Assembly (NCBI RefSeq): GCF_008705135.1
Contig: NZ_CP023694.1
Location: 3,596,001 to 3,660,000, forward strand
Source: Streptomyces coeruleorubidus
GTDB taxonomy: Bacteria; Actinomycetota; Actinomycetes; Streptomycetales; Streptomycetaceae
Reading direction: 5' to 3'
DNA length: 64,000 nt
A program made the translations under genes and the position numbers. Of the stretch, positions 25,594 to 34,409 are shown one piece after another; the stretch's first letter is position 1; the number at the start of each line of letters is the position of its first letter. The notes under the pieces are model-generated. The model was given only the letters and a program-made list of their open reading frames with translations. It was not told the DNA's origin and did no database searches.

Positions 25594-27141
25594 CTACGTC
25601 GTCGCCGTCCTCGACCCCGTCTGGCCGGAGCCGGAGCCGGAGGCGTAGGCGCCCTCGCCCTTGCCCTGACCCGTCGACCCCGTCTGATCCTCCGCCGCCG
25701 TGAGTGGCGTGGCGATGTCCTCCAGGGAACGCCGTTCCGCGCGCACCGCGAGGATCGCCGCCGTCAGGCCGGCCAGGCACATCAGGGTCGCGCCGATCTG
25801 GAAAGCGAGGACCGTGTCGCCGACCTTGCCCGTGCCGGTGAGGTCGGCGAAGAGGAGCGGGCCGCTGATGCCGCCGGCTGCCGTGCCGATGGCGTAGAAG
25901 AAGGCGATGGACATGGCGCGGGTCTCCATCGGGAAGACCTCGGAGACCGTCAGGTAGGCGCTGGACGCGCCCGCCGAGGCGAAGAAGAGGACCGCGCACC
26001 AGCATGCCGTCAGTGTGCTCGCGCTGAGGGAGCCCTGGTCGAAGAGCCAGGCCGTGCCGAAGAGGAGCAGGCCGGACAGCAGGTAGGTGCCGGAGATCAT
26101 CACCCGGCGGCCCACCGTGTCGAAGAGCTTGCCCAGCAGCAGCGGGCCGCAGAAGTTGCCGAGTGCGATGACCGCGAAGTAGTAGCCGGTGCTGCCGCTC
26201 GGGACGTCGAAGAACGTCGTCAGGATGGCGCCGAAGCCGAAGGTGATGGCGTTGTAGAGGAAGGCCTGGCCGATGAAGAGGGAGAAGCCGAGGACGGCGC
26301 GGCGGCGGTAGTCGGAGAAGACCGTGCGGCCGATCTCCAGGAACGTGACGCTGCGGCGCTGGTTGATGGTGATCTCGCCCTCCGGGCGCGGCAGCGGTTC
26401 GCCGTTCTCCTCCTCGACCTTCCGCTCGATCGAGGAGACGATGCGTTCCGCTTCGTCGTCGCGGCCGTGGATCAGCAGCCAGCGCGGGCTCTCCGGGACG
26501 TGCCGGCGGACCAGGAGGATCACCAGGGCCAGGACCGCGCCGAGCGCGAAGGTGAGGCGCCAGCCGACGTTCGCCGCGAAGATGTCCGTGTCCAGCGCGA
26601 CGATCGAGAGGAGGGAGCCGAAGACCGCGCCCAGCCAGAAGCTGCCGTTGATCATCAGGTCGACGCGGCCGCGGTACTCCTTGGGGATCAGTTCGTCGAT
26701 CGCGGAGTTGATGGCCGCGTACTCGCCGCCGATGCCGAAGCCGGTGAGGAAGCGGAAGAGGAAGAACCACCAGGTGTCGAAGGCGATCGCGGTCAGGGCG
26801 GTGGCGCCGAGGTAGACCGCCAAGGTGATCATGAAGAGTTTTTTACGGCCCCACTTGTCGGTCAGTCGGCCCCAGAAGAGCGCACCGGAGCAGGCTCCCG
26901 CCACGTAGAGGGCGGCCGCGAGGCCGGTGACCTCGCCGGAGGTGATGGGCAGGCCGCTGCCGGGCTCCGACAGGCGGCTGGCGATGTTGCCTACGACGGT
27001 GACTTCGAGACCGTCGAGGATCCACACGGTGCCGAGTCCGATGACGATCGTCCAGTGCCAGCGTGACCACGGGAGGCGGTCGAGGCGAGCGGGGATGTCG
27101 GTGGTCACGGTTCGGCCGGTCCCGGCCTGTGCGGTGGTCAT
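25594..27141 (-). CDS. MFS transporter, metabolite:H+ symporter type
   Basis: ATG 27141 with GAGGAGGGAG upstream gives 515 residues. Twelve membrane helices can be seen in two halves, with the MFS signature GRLTDKWGRKK after helix 2 and GFGIGGEYAAINSAIDELIP, PKEYRGRVDLMINGSFWLG and VFPMETRAMSIAFFYAIG typical of the sugar and metabolite porter branch. The central loop is about 70 residues and charged. The C-terminus is a soluble tail rich in Gly, Ser and Thr. The substrate is unknown; sugars, organic acids and aromatic acids are all possible. Confidence 0.9.
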   Translation of the reverse strand: MTTAQAGTGRTVTTDIPARLDRLPWSRWHWTIVIGLGTVWILDGLEVTVVGNIASRLSEPGSGLPITSGEVTGLAAALYVAGACSGALFWGRLTDKWGRKKLFMITLAVYLGATALTAIAFDTWWFFLFRFLTGFGIGGEYAAINSAIDELIPKEYRGRVDLMINGSFWLGAVFGSLLSIVALDTDIFAANVGWRLTFALGAVLALVILLVRRHVPESPRWLLIHGRDDEAERIVSSIERKVEEENGEPLPRPEGEITINQRRSVTFLEIGRTVFSDYRRRAVLGFSLFIGQAFLYNAITFGFGAILTTFFDVPSGSTGYYFAVIALGNFCGPLLLGKLFDTVGRRVMISGTYLLSGLLLFGTAWLFDQGSLSASTLTACWCAVLFFASAGASSAYLTVSEVFPMETRAMSIAFFYAIGTAAGGISGPLLFADLTGTGKVGDTVLAFQIGATLMCLAGLTAAILAVRAERRSLEDIATPLTAAEDQTGSTGQGKGEGAYASGSGSGQTGSRTATT

Positions 27142-27240
27142 GGGCTCCCTCCTCACGAGAAGAACCCGGTTCGAGTGCCCTGAGCGGAATCGCTTACGCC
27201 TTGACAACTGTCGTCACCAGCGCGTCACGTCCCCGGCCGC

Positions 27241-28581
27241 TCACGCACCCAGCGCGTGCGACACCGTGTAGATCAGCAGGCCGGCGAGCGAGCCGACCAC
27301 CGTGCCGTTGATCCGGATGAACTGGAGGTCGCGGCCGATGTTCGCCTCGATCTTCCTCGTGGTGTGCTCGGCGTCCCAGCTCGCCACCGTGTCCGTGATC
27401 AGGGAGGTGATCTCCTTGCGGTAGGTGGTGACGACGTACACGGCCGCGTCCTCCACCCACTGGTCGACCTTGTCCTGCACCTTGCGCTCGGCCGCCATCC
27501 GGGAGCCCAGCGACAGCAGGGAGGCCCGTACGCGCAGCCGCAGTTCGCTGCGCTCGTCCTCCGCCGCCGCGACGATCATGGATCGTACGGCCGTCCAGGC
27601 GCTGGCGATGAGGTCCTGCACCTCGCCGCGGCCCAGCACCTCGCCCTTGAGGCGCTCGATGCGGGCGCGGGTGTCGGTGTCGGACTGGAGGTCGGAGGCG
27701 AAGTCGGTGAGGAAGCGGTCGAGGGCGCCGCGCGCGGGGTGGGCGGGCATGTCGCGCATCTCGGTGGCGAAGCGCAGGAGTTCCTTGTAGACGCGCTCGC
27801 CGACCTTGCGGTCGACGAACCTCGGCGTCCAGCCGGGGGCGCCGCCCTCCACGGCGTCCATCACCTCGTCGCGGTGCAGCACCAGCCAGTCGTGCGCGCG
27901 GGTGACGACCAGGTCGACGACCCGCCTGTGGCCGCCGTCGGCGACGACCTTCTCCAGCATCTTTCCGATGCCGGGCCCGATCTCCTGGGCGTTGGCGCGG
28001 CGGGTGATCGCCTCGCCCACCACGGCCTGGACGTCGGAGTCGCGCAGGACCGTCAGGGCGCCGCGCAGGGCGGTGGACAGCTCCGCCGTGACCCGGTCGG
28101 CGTGCTCGGGGACGGCGAGCCAGGCGCCGAGGCGGCTGCCGATACCGACGGCGCGCAGCCGCTGCCGTACGACGTCCTCGGAGAGGAAGTTCTCACCGAC
28201 GAACTCGCCGAGGGAGACGCCGAGCTGATCCTTCTTCGTGGGGATGATCGCGGTGTGCGGGATGGGGATGCCGAGGGGGTGGCGGAAGAGGGCGGTGACG
28301 GCGAACCAGTCGGCGAGCGCGCCGACCATGCCCGCCTCGGCGGCCGCGGCGACGTAGGCCGCCCAGGGCCCGGCGCCGGAGTTCTGGGCCCACTTGGCGA
28401 GGATGTAGACCACGGCCACGAACAGCAGGAGCCCGGTGGCGGTGAGTTTCATGCGGCGAACGCCGCGCTGTTTCTCCTCGTCCGCCGGGCTGAAGGTCGT
28501 CATCGCACGGTTCGTGACGGCGCCCCGGGGGGCATGCTGACCCCGGACACCACCCTTTTCTTCCACTTTCGTATGTTCCAT
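27241..28581 (-). CDS. DUF445 membrane protein
   Basis: I start at ATG 28581 (MEHTKVEEKGG), which has a GGAG nearby; ATG 28506 (MTTFSPADEE) is an alternative. The 446-residue protein has a membrane helix near residues 54-70 (GLLLFVAVVYILAKW), then AGMVGALADWFAVTALFRHP, the hallmark of DUF445, a long helical cytoplasmic or periplasmic middle, and a C-terminal helix (INGTVVGSLAGLLIYTVS). The E. coli relative is YjiN. The function is unknown; a role in the envelope is likely. Confidence 0.9.
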   Translation of the reverse strand: MEHTKVEEKGGVRGQHAPRGAVTNRAMTTFSPADEEKQRGVRRMKLTATGLLLFVAVVYILAKWAQNSGAGPWAAYVAAAAEAGMVGALADWFAVTALFRHPLGIPIPHTAIIPTKKDQLGVSLGEFVGENFLSEDVVRQRLRAVGIGSRLGAWLAVPEHADRVTAELSTALRGALTVLRDSDVQAVVGEAITRRANAQEIGPGIGKMLEKVVADGGHRRVVDLVVTRAHDWLVLHRDEVMDAVEGGAPGWTPRFVDRKVGERVYKELLRFATEMRDMPAHPARGALDRFLTDFASDLQSDTDTRARIERLKGEVLGRGEVQDLIASAWTAVRSMIVAAAEDERSELRLRVRASLLSLGSRMAAERKVQDKVDQWVEDAAVYVVTTYRKEITSLITDTVASWDAEHTTRKIEANIGRDLQFIRINGTVVGSLAGLLIYTVSHALGA

Positions 28582-28777
28582 CCGCTCCACCCGCTTGGTG
28601 ATCCCGCACACATTGTCCCTTCCTGACCGACTCCTGGAACGGATCAGGAGTTCCCGGCGTCTGTCGGGAGGGGGTAATGCCATGGGGGGTCCTGTGAGCT
28701 TCCCCCTGCCCATGACGCATCATGGGCACATCAGATCGGAGCCTGGGGCTCCCATCGCCCGAGGAGAACTACACAGC

Positions 28778-30142
28778 ATGACCCGGGGTCGTGACGGGAG
28801 TGTGGGGGTTTCCCCCACCAAATACCGTGCCCTTCTGGCCGGGCTGGTCGCAGCCATCGTGGCCCTTTCCACCGCCATATACGTCGGAGTGGCGTCCGAC
28901 GACGGCACGCACAGCCGGAACGCCATCACCGACAGCCGTCTTCCGAACAACTCCGCCGCCCCCGCCTCCACCGGCACCTGGGTCGGCACCTGGTCCACCT
29001 CCCCGGCCGCGGCCGAGCCCGGCACGGAGACGACCGGCATGGCGGACCGTTCGGTGCGCAACGTCGTCCACACCAGCGTCGGCGGTACGAGTGCCCGCGT
29101 GACGCTGTCCAATCTCTACGGCCAGTCGCCGCTGAGCATCACGCAGGCCTCGATCGCGGTCGCCGCCGGCAGCGGCACGCCCGCGGCGCTCTCGGACACG
29201 ATGCGGCAGCTGACCTTCAACGGCGGGCCGACGGTCGTCATCCCGCCCGGCCGCCAGGTGATGAGCGACGCCGTGCGCATCGTCATCCCGCCCGACGCGG
29301 ACGTCCTGATCACCACGTACACGCCGACCAGCTCCGGCCCGGTGACGTACCACCCTCGCGCCCGGCAGACCTCCTACGTCGCCCAGGGCGACCACACGGC
29401 TGACGCGACGGGCGCGCCGTACACCGAGCAGAGTCTGTACTGGCGTTACCTGACCGCGCTGGACGTGCTGAGCAACGAGGCCGACGGGACGGTCGTCGTC
29501 CTCGGCGACTCGCTCACCGACGGGATCACGTCCACCGTCGGCGCCAACAACAGGTGGACCGACGTCCTGTCCGACAGGCTACGCGCGGAGATCGCGGCCG
29601 GGCGGGACCTGCCGCGCTACAGCGTCGTCAACCAGGGCATCAGCGGGAACCGGGTCCTCACGGACGGGCTGGGCAGGCCTGCGGACAACCCCAGCGGGCT
29701 GAACCGCTTCGCGCGGGACGTGCTGGAGCGGACGAACGCCAAGGTCGTCGTCATCGACCTCGGGGTCAACGACATCCTGCGCAATCCGCGGCTCGCCGAT
29801 CCGAACGCGATTCTCGGCGGCTTGCGCACGATGGTCGGGCAGGCGCACGCGCGGGGGCTGAAGGTAGTGGGGGCGACGCTGATGCCGTTCGGCGGGCACC
29901 GGGGGTACTCGGACGCGCGGGAAGCCGTGCGGCAGCAGATCAACGCGGAGATCCGTGCGGGGCGGGTGTTCGACGCGGTGGTCGACTTCGACAAGGCGCT
30001 GCGTGATCCTTATGACCCGCGGCGGCTGCGGGCCGACTACGACTCCGGGGATCATCTGCATCCCAGTGACAAGGGGTATGCGCGGATGGCCGAGGCGTTT
30101 GACCTCGAGAGCCTGAAGGGGTCGGCGCCGGCGAAGCTGTAG
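28778..30142 (+). CDS. SGNH/GDSL-family hydrolase, exported or membrane-anchored
   Basis: ATG 28778 is preceded by GAGGAGAA. The 454-residue protein has a signal or anchor helix (LLAGLVAAIVALSTAIYVGV, residues 19-38). A beta domain from 65 to 230 (WVGTWSTSPAAAEPGTET, VTLSNLYGQSPLSI) precedes an SGNH catalytic domain with the Ser in VVLGDSLTDGI, the Gly and Asn of block II (QGISGNR), block III GVNDIL, and the Asp-His pair in SGDHLHPSDKG. It is a secreted esterase or lipase, possibly acting on acylated carbohydrates. It is divergent from the DUF445 gene. Confidence 0.9.
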   Translation: MTRGRDGSVGVSPTKYRALLAGLVAAIVALSTAIYVGVASDDGTHSRNAITDSRLPNNSAAPASTGTWVGTWSTSPAAAEPGTETTGMADRSVRNVVHTSVGGTSARVTLSNLYGQSPLSITQASIAVAAGSGTPAALSDTMRQLTFNGGPTVVIPPGRQVMSDAVRIVIPPDADVLITTYTPTSSGPVTYHPRARQTSYVAQGDHTADATGAPYTEQSLYWRYLTALDVLSNEADGTVVVLGDSLTDGITSTVGANNRWTDVLSDRLRAEIAAGRDLPRYSVVNQGISGNRVLTDGLGRPADNPSGLNRFARDVLERTNAKVVVIDLGVNDILRNPRLADPNAILGGLRTMVGQAHARGLKVVGATLMPFGGHRGYSDAREAVRQQINAEIRAGRVFDAVVDFDKALRDPYDPRRLRADYDSGDHLHPSDKGYARMAEAFDLESLKGSAPAKL

Positions 30143-30171
30143 CCACTGCGTGCTTCTTGCGCACTGGCGTC

Positions 30172-30203
30172 GGTGCCGCCCCAAGCGGCACGACTGCCCG
30201 CAG
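30172..30203. repeat. Intergenic repeat with GGTGCCGCCCC...GGCACGACTGCCCGCAG, copy 2
   Basis: Matches 25412-25443 at 31 of 32 bases. It lies between the convergent SGNH and DUF1707 genes, where it could serve as a transcript end. Confidence 0.75.
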
Positions 30204-30217
30204 ACGGCAGAGGCGCC

Positions 30218-30910
30218 TCAGTCCAGCTGACGTCGCCCCGCCCGGCCGTCCAGCTTCTCCTGGCGCCGTTCCTCGCGGAGCCGCTGCTTCTCCGCCCGGG
30301 TCAGCTTTCGCTGGACGCCGACGCCGCCCCAGAAGGCGAAGCCGGTGATGATGACGCGCGGGGCGCCGGGGGCGCCGGGGACGCCCTCCTCCTGGTGGTC
30401 GAAGCCGCCCATGATGCCGATGCCGCGGACGACGACCTCGACGCCGGGCGGGACGATGACGTCGATCCCGCCCATGATCGCGATCGCGTTGATCTCGACC
30501 TCGCGGTCAGCGAAGTTCGCCTCGCGCAGGTCGATCTCCCCGCCGCCCCAGAAGGCCAGGCAGGTGAACCGCCGGGGCATCGTCCAGCGCCCCTTGCGCT
30601 GGAAGCCGGACATCACGGCGACGGCCCACGTCGAGGATCCCTCACCACCGACGATCCGCCCGGACAGGTCCGAGTCGGCGGCGGGCTCCTTGGTCAGTGA
30701 CACGGAGGGCGCGGTGAGACCGGGGGCCGGCAGGTCGCGGGTGATCGGCGCCAGTTCCCCGTAGGTCCGCGCCTGGTACGTCGCGTCCAGCCGCTCCTCG
30801 AACTCCGCCATGTCGAGACGGCCCTCCGCGAGGGCGTCCCGCAGGATCTCGGCGACCCGTTCACGGTCGGCGTCGGAGGCGCGGAGGTCCGGGACTGAGT
30901 CGTCGGTCAT
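30218..30910 (-). CDS. DUF1707 protein with LiaF-like C-terminal beta domain
   Basis: The 230-residue protein starts with DUF1707 (RASDADRERVAEILRDALAE, GRLDMAEFEERLDATYQART), a small acidic domain found in many actinobacterial membrane-associated proteins. The C-terminal part is a right-handed beta structure with repeated strands (CLAFWGGGEIDLREANF, INAIAIMGGIDVIVPPGVEV, VVRGIGIMGGFDHQEEG, VIITGFAFWGGVGVQRKL), as in LiaF and the cell-wall-active-antibiotics response family. The C-terminus is basic. No transmembrane segment is present. It may bind the membrane or an envelope-stress component. Confidence 0.85.
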   Translation of the reverse strand: MTDDSVPDLRASDADRERVAEILRDALAEGRLDMAEFEERLDATYQARTYGELAPITRDLPAPGLTAPSVSLTKEPAADSDLSGRIVGGEGSSTWAVAVMSGFQRKGRWTMPRRFTCLAFWGGGEIDLREANFADREVEINAIAIMGGIDVIVPPGVEVVVRGIGIMGGFDHQEEGVPGAPGAPRVIITGFAFWGGVGVQRKLTRAEKQRLREERRQEKLDGRAGRRQLD

Positions 30911-30943
30911 ATACAGCAGCCTACGAGTTACATGTCCCGGGCA

Positions 30944-31963
30944 CTATGCGGTCGCGCGCTCCGCGTACATTTGGGCGATCACCGCCTCGATGTCCGGCTC
31001 CCGCACCGAAAGGTCCACCAGCGGGTACTCCGCCGCGATCCGCGCGACGAGCGGCGCCGCCGACTCCGCCGCCGGGAACGCCAGCCACTGCCGCGGACCG
31101 TCCACCCGGACGACCCGGGCGGGGGCCGGGGCGTCGATCGGCGGCAGTTCCCGCTCCAGGTCCACCACCAGGATCCGCTCGCTCTCCCCCGCCTCGTGCA
31201 GCCCGGCGAGCGGGCCGTCGTACATCAGGCGCCCGTGGTCGATGACCATCACCCGCTTGCACAACTGCTCGATGTCCTGGAGGTCGTGGGTGGTCAGCAG
31301 CACCGTCGTGCCGCGCTCGGCGTTCAACTCCCGCAGGAACTCCCGCACCTTGGACTTCGACACGACGTCGAGGCCGATGGTCGGCTCGTCGAGGTACAGC
31401 ACCTCCGGGTCGTGCAGCAGCGCCGCCGCGATGTCGCCGCGCATGCGCTGCCCGAGCGAGAGCTGCCGTACCGGCACGTCCAGCAGGTCGCCCAGGTCGA
31501 GGAGTTCGACCAGACGGTCGAGGTTCTCGCGGTAACGGGCGTCCGGGATCCGGTACATGCGGTGCATCAGCCGGTACGAGTCGACCAGCGGGAGGTCCCA
31601 CCACAGCGTCGTACGCTGCCCGAACACCACACCGATGCGGTGCGCGAGCCGCATGCGGTCGCGGGAGGGGTCGATGCCGGCGACCCGGAGCCGGCCGGCG
31701 CTCGGGGTGAGGATGCCGGTCAGCATCTTGATCGTGGTCGACTTGCCGGCGCCGTTCGGGCCGATGTAGCCGACCATCTCGCCGCGTTCCACGCGGAAGG
31801 AGATCGAGTCGACGGCCCTCACCTGCCGCCGTTCCCGTTTCATGAAGCCGGTCTTCTTGCGCACGTCGAAGACCTTCTCGACGCCGTCGAGTTCGATGAA
31901 CCCGCTGTCCGCCCCGGTCGAACCGTCGTCCACTCCGGTCAGGCCGCTGTCCACGCCGGTCAC
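30944..31963 (-). CDS. ABC transporter ATP-binding protein (ABC-2 exporter type)
   Basis: GTG 31963, with GGAG 5 bases before it, lies 1 base from the stop of the upstream permease gene. The 339-residue ATPase has Walker A GPNGAGKS, the signature LSLGQRMRGD, Walker B VLYLDEPTIG and the H-loop histidine in LLTTHDLQDIEQ. The N-terminal 50 residues include a long lead-in. It drives the two permeases 31965-32786 and 32779-33585. This three-gene set is the common actinobacterial ABC-2 exporter, with no substrate known. Confidence 0.9.
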   Translation of the reverse strand: MTGVDSGLTGVDDGSTGADSGFIELDGVEKVFDVRKKTGFMKRERRQVRAVDSISFRVERGEMVGYIGPNGAGKSTTIKMLTGILTPSAGRLRVAGIDPSRDRMRLAHRIGVVFGQRTTLWWDLPLVDSYRLMHRMYRIPDARYRENLDRLVELLDLGDLLDVPVRQLSLGQRMRGDIAAALLHDPEVLYLDEPTIGLDVVSKSKVREFLRELNAERGTTVLLTTHDLQDIEQLCKRVMVIDHGRLMYDGPLAGLHEAGESERILVVDLERELPPIDAPAPARVVRVDGPRQWLAFPAAESAAPLVARIAAEYPLVDLSVREPDIEAVIAQMYAERATA

Positions 31964-31964
31964 C

Positions 31965-32786
31965 TCAACTCCCTGTACTCCGGTAGGAACGAAGCCCCAC
32001 CCGCCACGCCATCCCCGCCAGCACACAGCAGGCCACCGCCACCAGCGGCGACGCGAAGGCCGTCCACTGCGGCAGTTCGATCGGGTACGGCCGGCCCAGC
32101 ACATGGGCGGCGGGGACCCAGTTGACGAAGGCGAGCGGCAGCATGAAGGTCACGCCGCGCACCAGGTCCTTCCCGAACACGGTCGGCGGATACTGAAGCA
32201 GCGTGGTCCCGCCGTACGTGAACGCGTTCTGCACCTCCGCGGCGTCCTGGGCGAAGATCTGGAAGGCCGCGCCCGCCACGAACACGGCCGAGAAGATCGC
32301 CGCGCCGCTGACCACCATCACCGGCACCAGCAGCGCCTTCGGCGCACTCCAGTCGACGTCGACCGAGGCCAGCGCCCAGCCCAGTACCACCGCGCCCTGC
32401 GTGATCCGGCCCAGGCGGCGCAGCGCGAAGCGGTCGGCGCCGACCTGGGCGAGCACCGGCGCGGGACGCACGAGCAGGATGTCGAACGAGCCGTCGCGCA
32501 TCCGGGCGCCCAGGACGTCCATCGAGCCCAGCACCAGGTCGGCGATCCCGAACGCCGTCACCGACAGCCCGTACAGGAAGGCGATCTCGGGCAGTGACCA
32601 GCCGCCGAGCGAGTCGACCTGCGAGAACATCAGCAGGATCCCCACGAAGTCCAGGCCGGTCACCATCAGGTTGCCGAACACCGTGACGACGAAGGAGGTG
32701 CGGTAGGTCATGCTGGACCGCACCCACATCCCGGCGATCAGCCGGTAGGCCCGCAGCCCTTCCAGCAGGACGCTCCGCTCACCCAC
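31965..32786 (-). CDS. ABC-2 family permease 1
   Basis: The 273-residue protein starts at GTG 32786 and overlaps the end of the second permease by 8 bases. Six hydrophobic segments alternate with short loops (SFVVTVFGNLMVTGLDFVGI, FGIADLVLGSMDVLGARM, VMVVSGAAIFSAVFVAGAAF, WTAFASPLVAVACCVLAG). The arginine-rich first loop suits an ABC-2 exporter. With the neighbouring permease it forms the membrane channel of the exporter. Confidence 0.88.
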   Translation of the reverse strand: MGERSVLLEGLRAYRLIAGMWVRSSMTYRTSFVVTVFGNLMVTGLDFVGILLMFSQVDSLGGWSLPEIAFLYGLSVTAFGIADLVLGSMDVLGARMRDGSFDILLVRPAPVLAQVGADRFALRRLGRITQGAVVLGWALASVDVDWSAPKALLVPVMVVSGAAIFSAVFVAGAAFQIFAQDAAEVQNAFTYGGTTLLQYPPTVFGKDLVRGVTFMLPLAFVNWVPAAHVLGRPYPIELPQWTAFASPLVAVACCVLAGMAWRVGLRSYRSTGS

Positions 32787-33585
32787 CCTGCACCACCACC
32801 CGCCGCGTCGCGGCCGACTGCAACAGCCGCCCGGCCGCCAGCAGCGCCACCGCCCACGCCGCCTGGAAGACGAACGCCCCGAGCGGGTCGGTCTCCCCCA
32901 TCAGCACGTCCGCCGGCATCTGGATCTGCGCCGCCCACGGCAGCACCCGCACGATGTCGCCGAACACGCCCGGGAAGGCGTTCAGCGGCAGCACCATGCC
33001 CGAGAAGAAGATCCCCGTGATCATCAGCACCTGGTTGACGCCCATGCCGTCCATGAGCCAGAACACGCTCAGGGCCGCCAGATAGCGGATCGCGAAACTG
33101 ACGACCGTCGCCAGCAGGAGTGTGACCGCGAAGGCCGCCCAGGGGACGACCGACGTCGGCAGCGCCATGGGGAAGAAGACCGCGCCGAACGCGAACGGGA
33201 TGACGCCCCGCCCCAGCATCTGGAACAGCGCCCGCCCCACGTCGCCCGCCAGCCACCACAGCTGGAGATCGGCCGGCCGGTACAGGTCGACGGCGATCTC
33301 GCCGGTGCGGATGCGCTCCATCAGGTCCTTCTCGGCTCCGCCGCCCTGGATGGCCAGCGTCGCGTAGAGGCACTGTCCCAGCCACACATAGGTCACGGCC
33401 TGCGCCTGGTCGTACCCTCCGAGATGCGGCCTCTCCTCCCAGAGCGCCAGGTAGGTGTAGACGAGGATGAGGCCGAAGACCGTGTTGGTGAACACCCCGG
33501 CCACCGTGGCCGCCCGATACGTCGCGTACCGCCTGAAGCCCCCCGCCGCGACCGCCGCGTACAACCGCGCCGAGCCCACCACCAC
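32779..33585 (-). CDS. ABC-2 family permease 2
   Basis: The 268-residue protein has six membrane segments (ATVAGVFTNTVFGLILVYTY, AVTYVWLGQCLYATLAIQGG, VPWAAFAVTLLLATVVSFA, GVNQVLMITGIFFSGMVLPL). The stretch ERIRTGEIAVDLYRPADLQL between helices is typical of this ABC-2 subfamily. It is the first gene of the exporter operon; a hairpin at 33675-33713 separates it from the secreted-protein gene upstream. Confidence 0.88.
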   Translation of the reverse strand: MVVGSARLYAAVAAGGFRRYATYRAATVAGVFTNTVFGLILVYTYLALWEERPHLGGYDQAQAVTYVWLGQCLYATLAIQGGGAEKDLMERIRTGEIAVDLYRPADLQLWWLAGDVGRALFQMLGRGVIPFAFGAVFFPMALPTSVVPWAAFAVTLLLATVVSFAIRYLAALSVFWLMDGMGVNQVLMITGIFFSGMVLPLNAFPGVFGDIVRVLPWAAQIQMPADVLMGETDPLGAFVFQAAWAVALLAAGRLLQSAATRRVVVQGG

Positions 33586-33674
33586 AGCCCTCCTCGCCGC
33601 ACGGCACCGAAGCGCAGGAGCCTAGTGGAGCGGCGATCACGCGTGCCACGGGTTTTCCCGCCCCCGGGCAAACG

Positions 33675-33713
33675 CCGTGGGGCGCCCCGGGCCGTGCCCG
33701 GAGCGCCCCACGG
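33675..33713. terminator. GC-rich hairpin terminator
   Basis: The arms around CGTGGGGCGC(C)CCGGGC and its complement GCCCGGAGCGCCCCACG flank a CGT loop, with one mismatch. It follows the secreted-protein gene (33723-34154, minus strand) by 10 bases and separates it from the exporter operon. Confidence 0.75.
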
Positions 33714-33722
33714 AGGGTTCGA

Positions 33723-34154
33723 TCACGCGTCGGTCTGTGCCCAGCCGCTGCACTTCTCCCAGATGATCCCGGCGGCGGGGGTGTCCGGATTTCCCTTCCA
33801 GTCGCCGATGCACGCCTTGATGGTGATCGGCGTGCCCTCCTCGATGTCCAGGTTGAGCGTCCGGGTGGAGTCCACGCCGCCGCGGTTCCAGTAGTAGTAC
33901 GTGTTGGCCTCGCCGCCGATGGAGATGATCCCGATGGTCGAGTGGCCGTCCTTGGCGAGGTCGGTGATGGTGAAGATCTCGCCGTAGGTCTGGATGTGGG
34001 CCTTGCCACCCGAGTCCGCGTGGGGCGTGACGTTCCAGTCGGCACCGGCCCAGACGGTACGATCCAGTCCGTCCGCGTGGGCCGAGGTGCCCGTGGCCAG
34101 GGCGAGCAGTGTGGCGGCGGTGCCGGCCAGGGCGGAGCGTGCGAGCAGTCGCAT
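33723..34154 (-). CDS. Small secreted protein
   Basis: The 143-residue protein has a Sec signal peptide (residues 1-27, ending AHA). The mature part is a beta-rich domain with YGEIFTITDLAKDGHSTIGI and EANTYYYWNRGGVDSTRTLN and two cysteines (KACIGDW and EKCSGW). It resembles small Streptomyces extracellular proteins without known function. Transcription ends at the hairpin at 33675-33713. Confidence 0.8.
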   Translation of the reverse strand: MRLLARSALAGTAATLLALATGTSAHADGLDRTVWAGADWNVTPHADSGGKAHIQTYGEIFTITDLAKDGHSTIGIISIGGEANTYYYWNRGGVDSTRTLNLDIEEGTPITIKACIGDWKGNPDTPAAGIIWEKCSGWAQTDA

Positions 34155-34306
34155 CGTCGGTCGTGTCCCCCTTCAGGCGAATCTCGCGCAGGCAAGATCG
34201 CCAATCGAACAGGCGTGCAGGGTAACGCAGTTCCCCCCTGCGCCCGCCCGCGTGTTCGCCGCGCGGGGCCCGCCTCGCCACACGGCTACGACACGGCCCT
34301 CGGTCA

Positions 34307-34334
34307 GGGAACTGATCGCCGGATGGGACAGTCT
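34307..34334 (+). promoter_or_regulatory. Candidate ECF (sigma-E-like) promoter of the PBP gene
   Basis: GGGAACT at 34307-34313 and GTCT at 34331-34334 lie 17 bases apart, like the GGAAC...GTC pattern of Streptomyces sigma-E, which governs cell-wall genes. Transcription from here would start near 34342, after the in-frame ATG at 34323, which supports the later start at 34410. This is a pattern match only. Confidence 0.35.
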
Positions 34335-34409
34335 TCATCACAGGGGCGCAAGAGCGAGCAGAGACGTACGGGAACGACGTACGACGCGAAACAGGAGTCC
34401 GTGCACGAC

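Noticed and set aside
28595..28777. Earlier start for the SGNH hydrolase
   Set aside because: GAGGAGAA lies before ATG 28778, and the upstream part would include the divergent promoter region.
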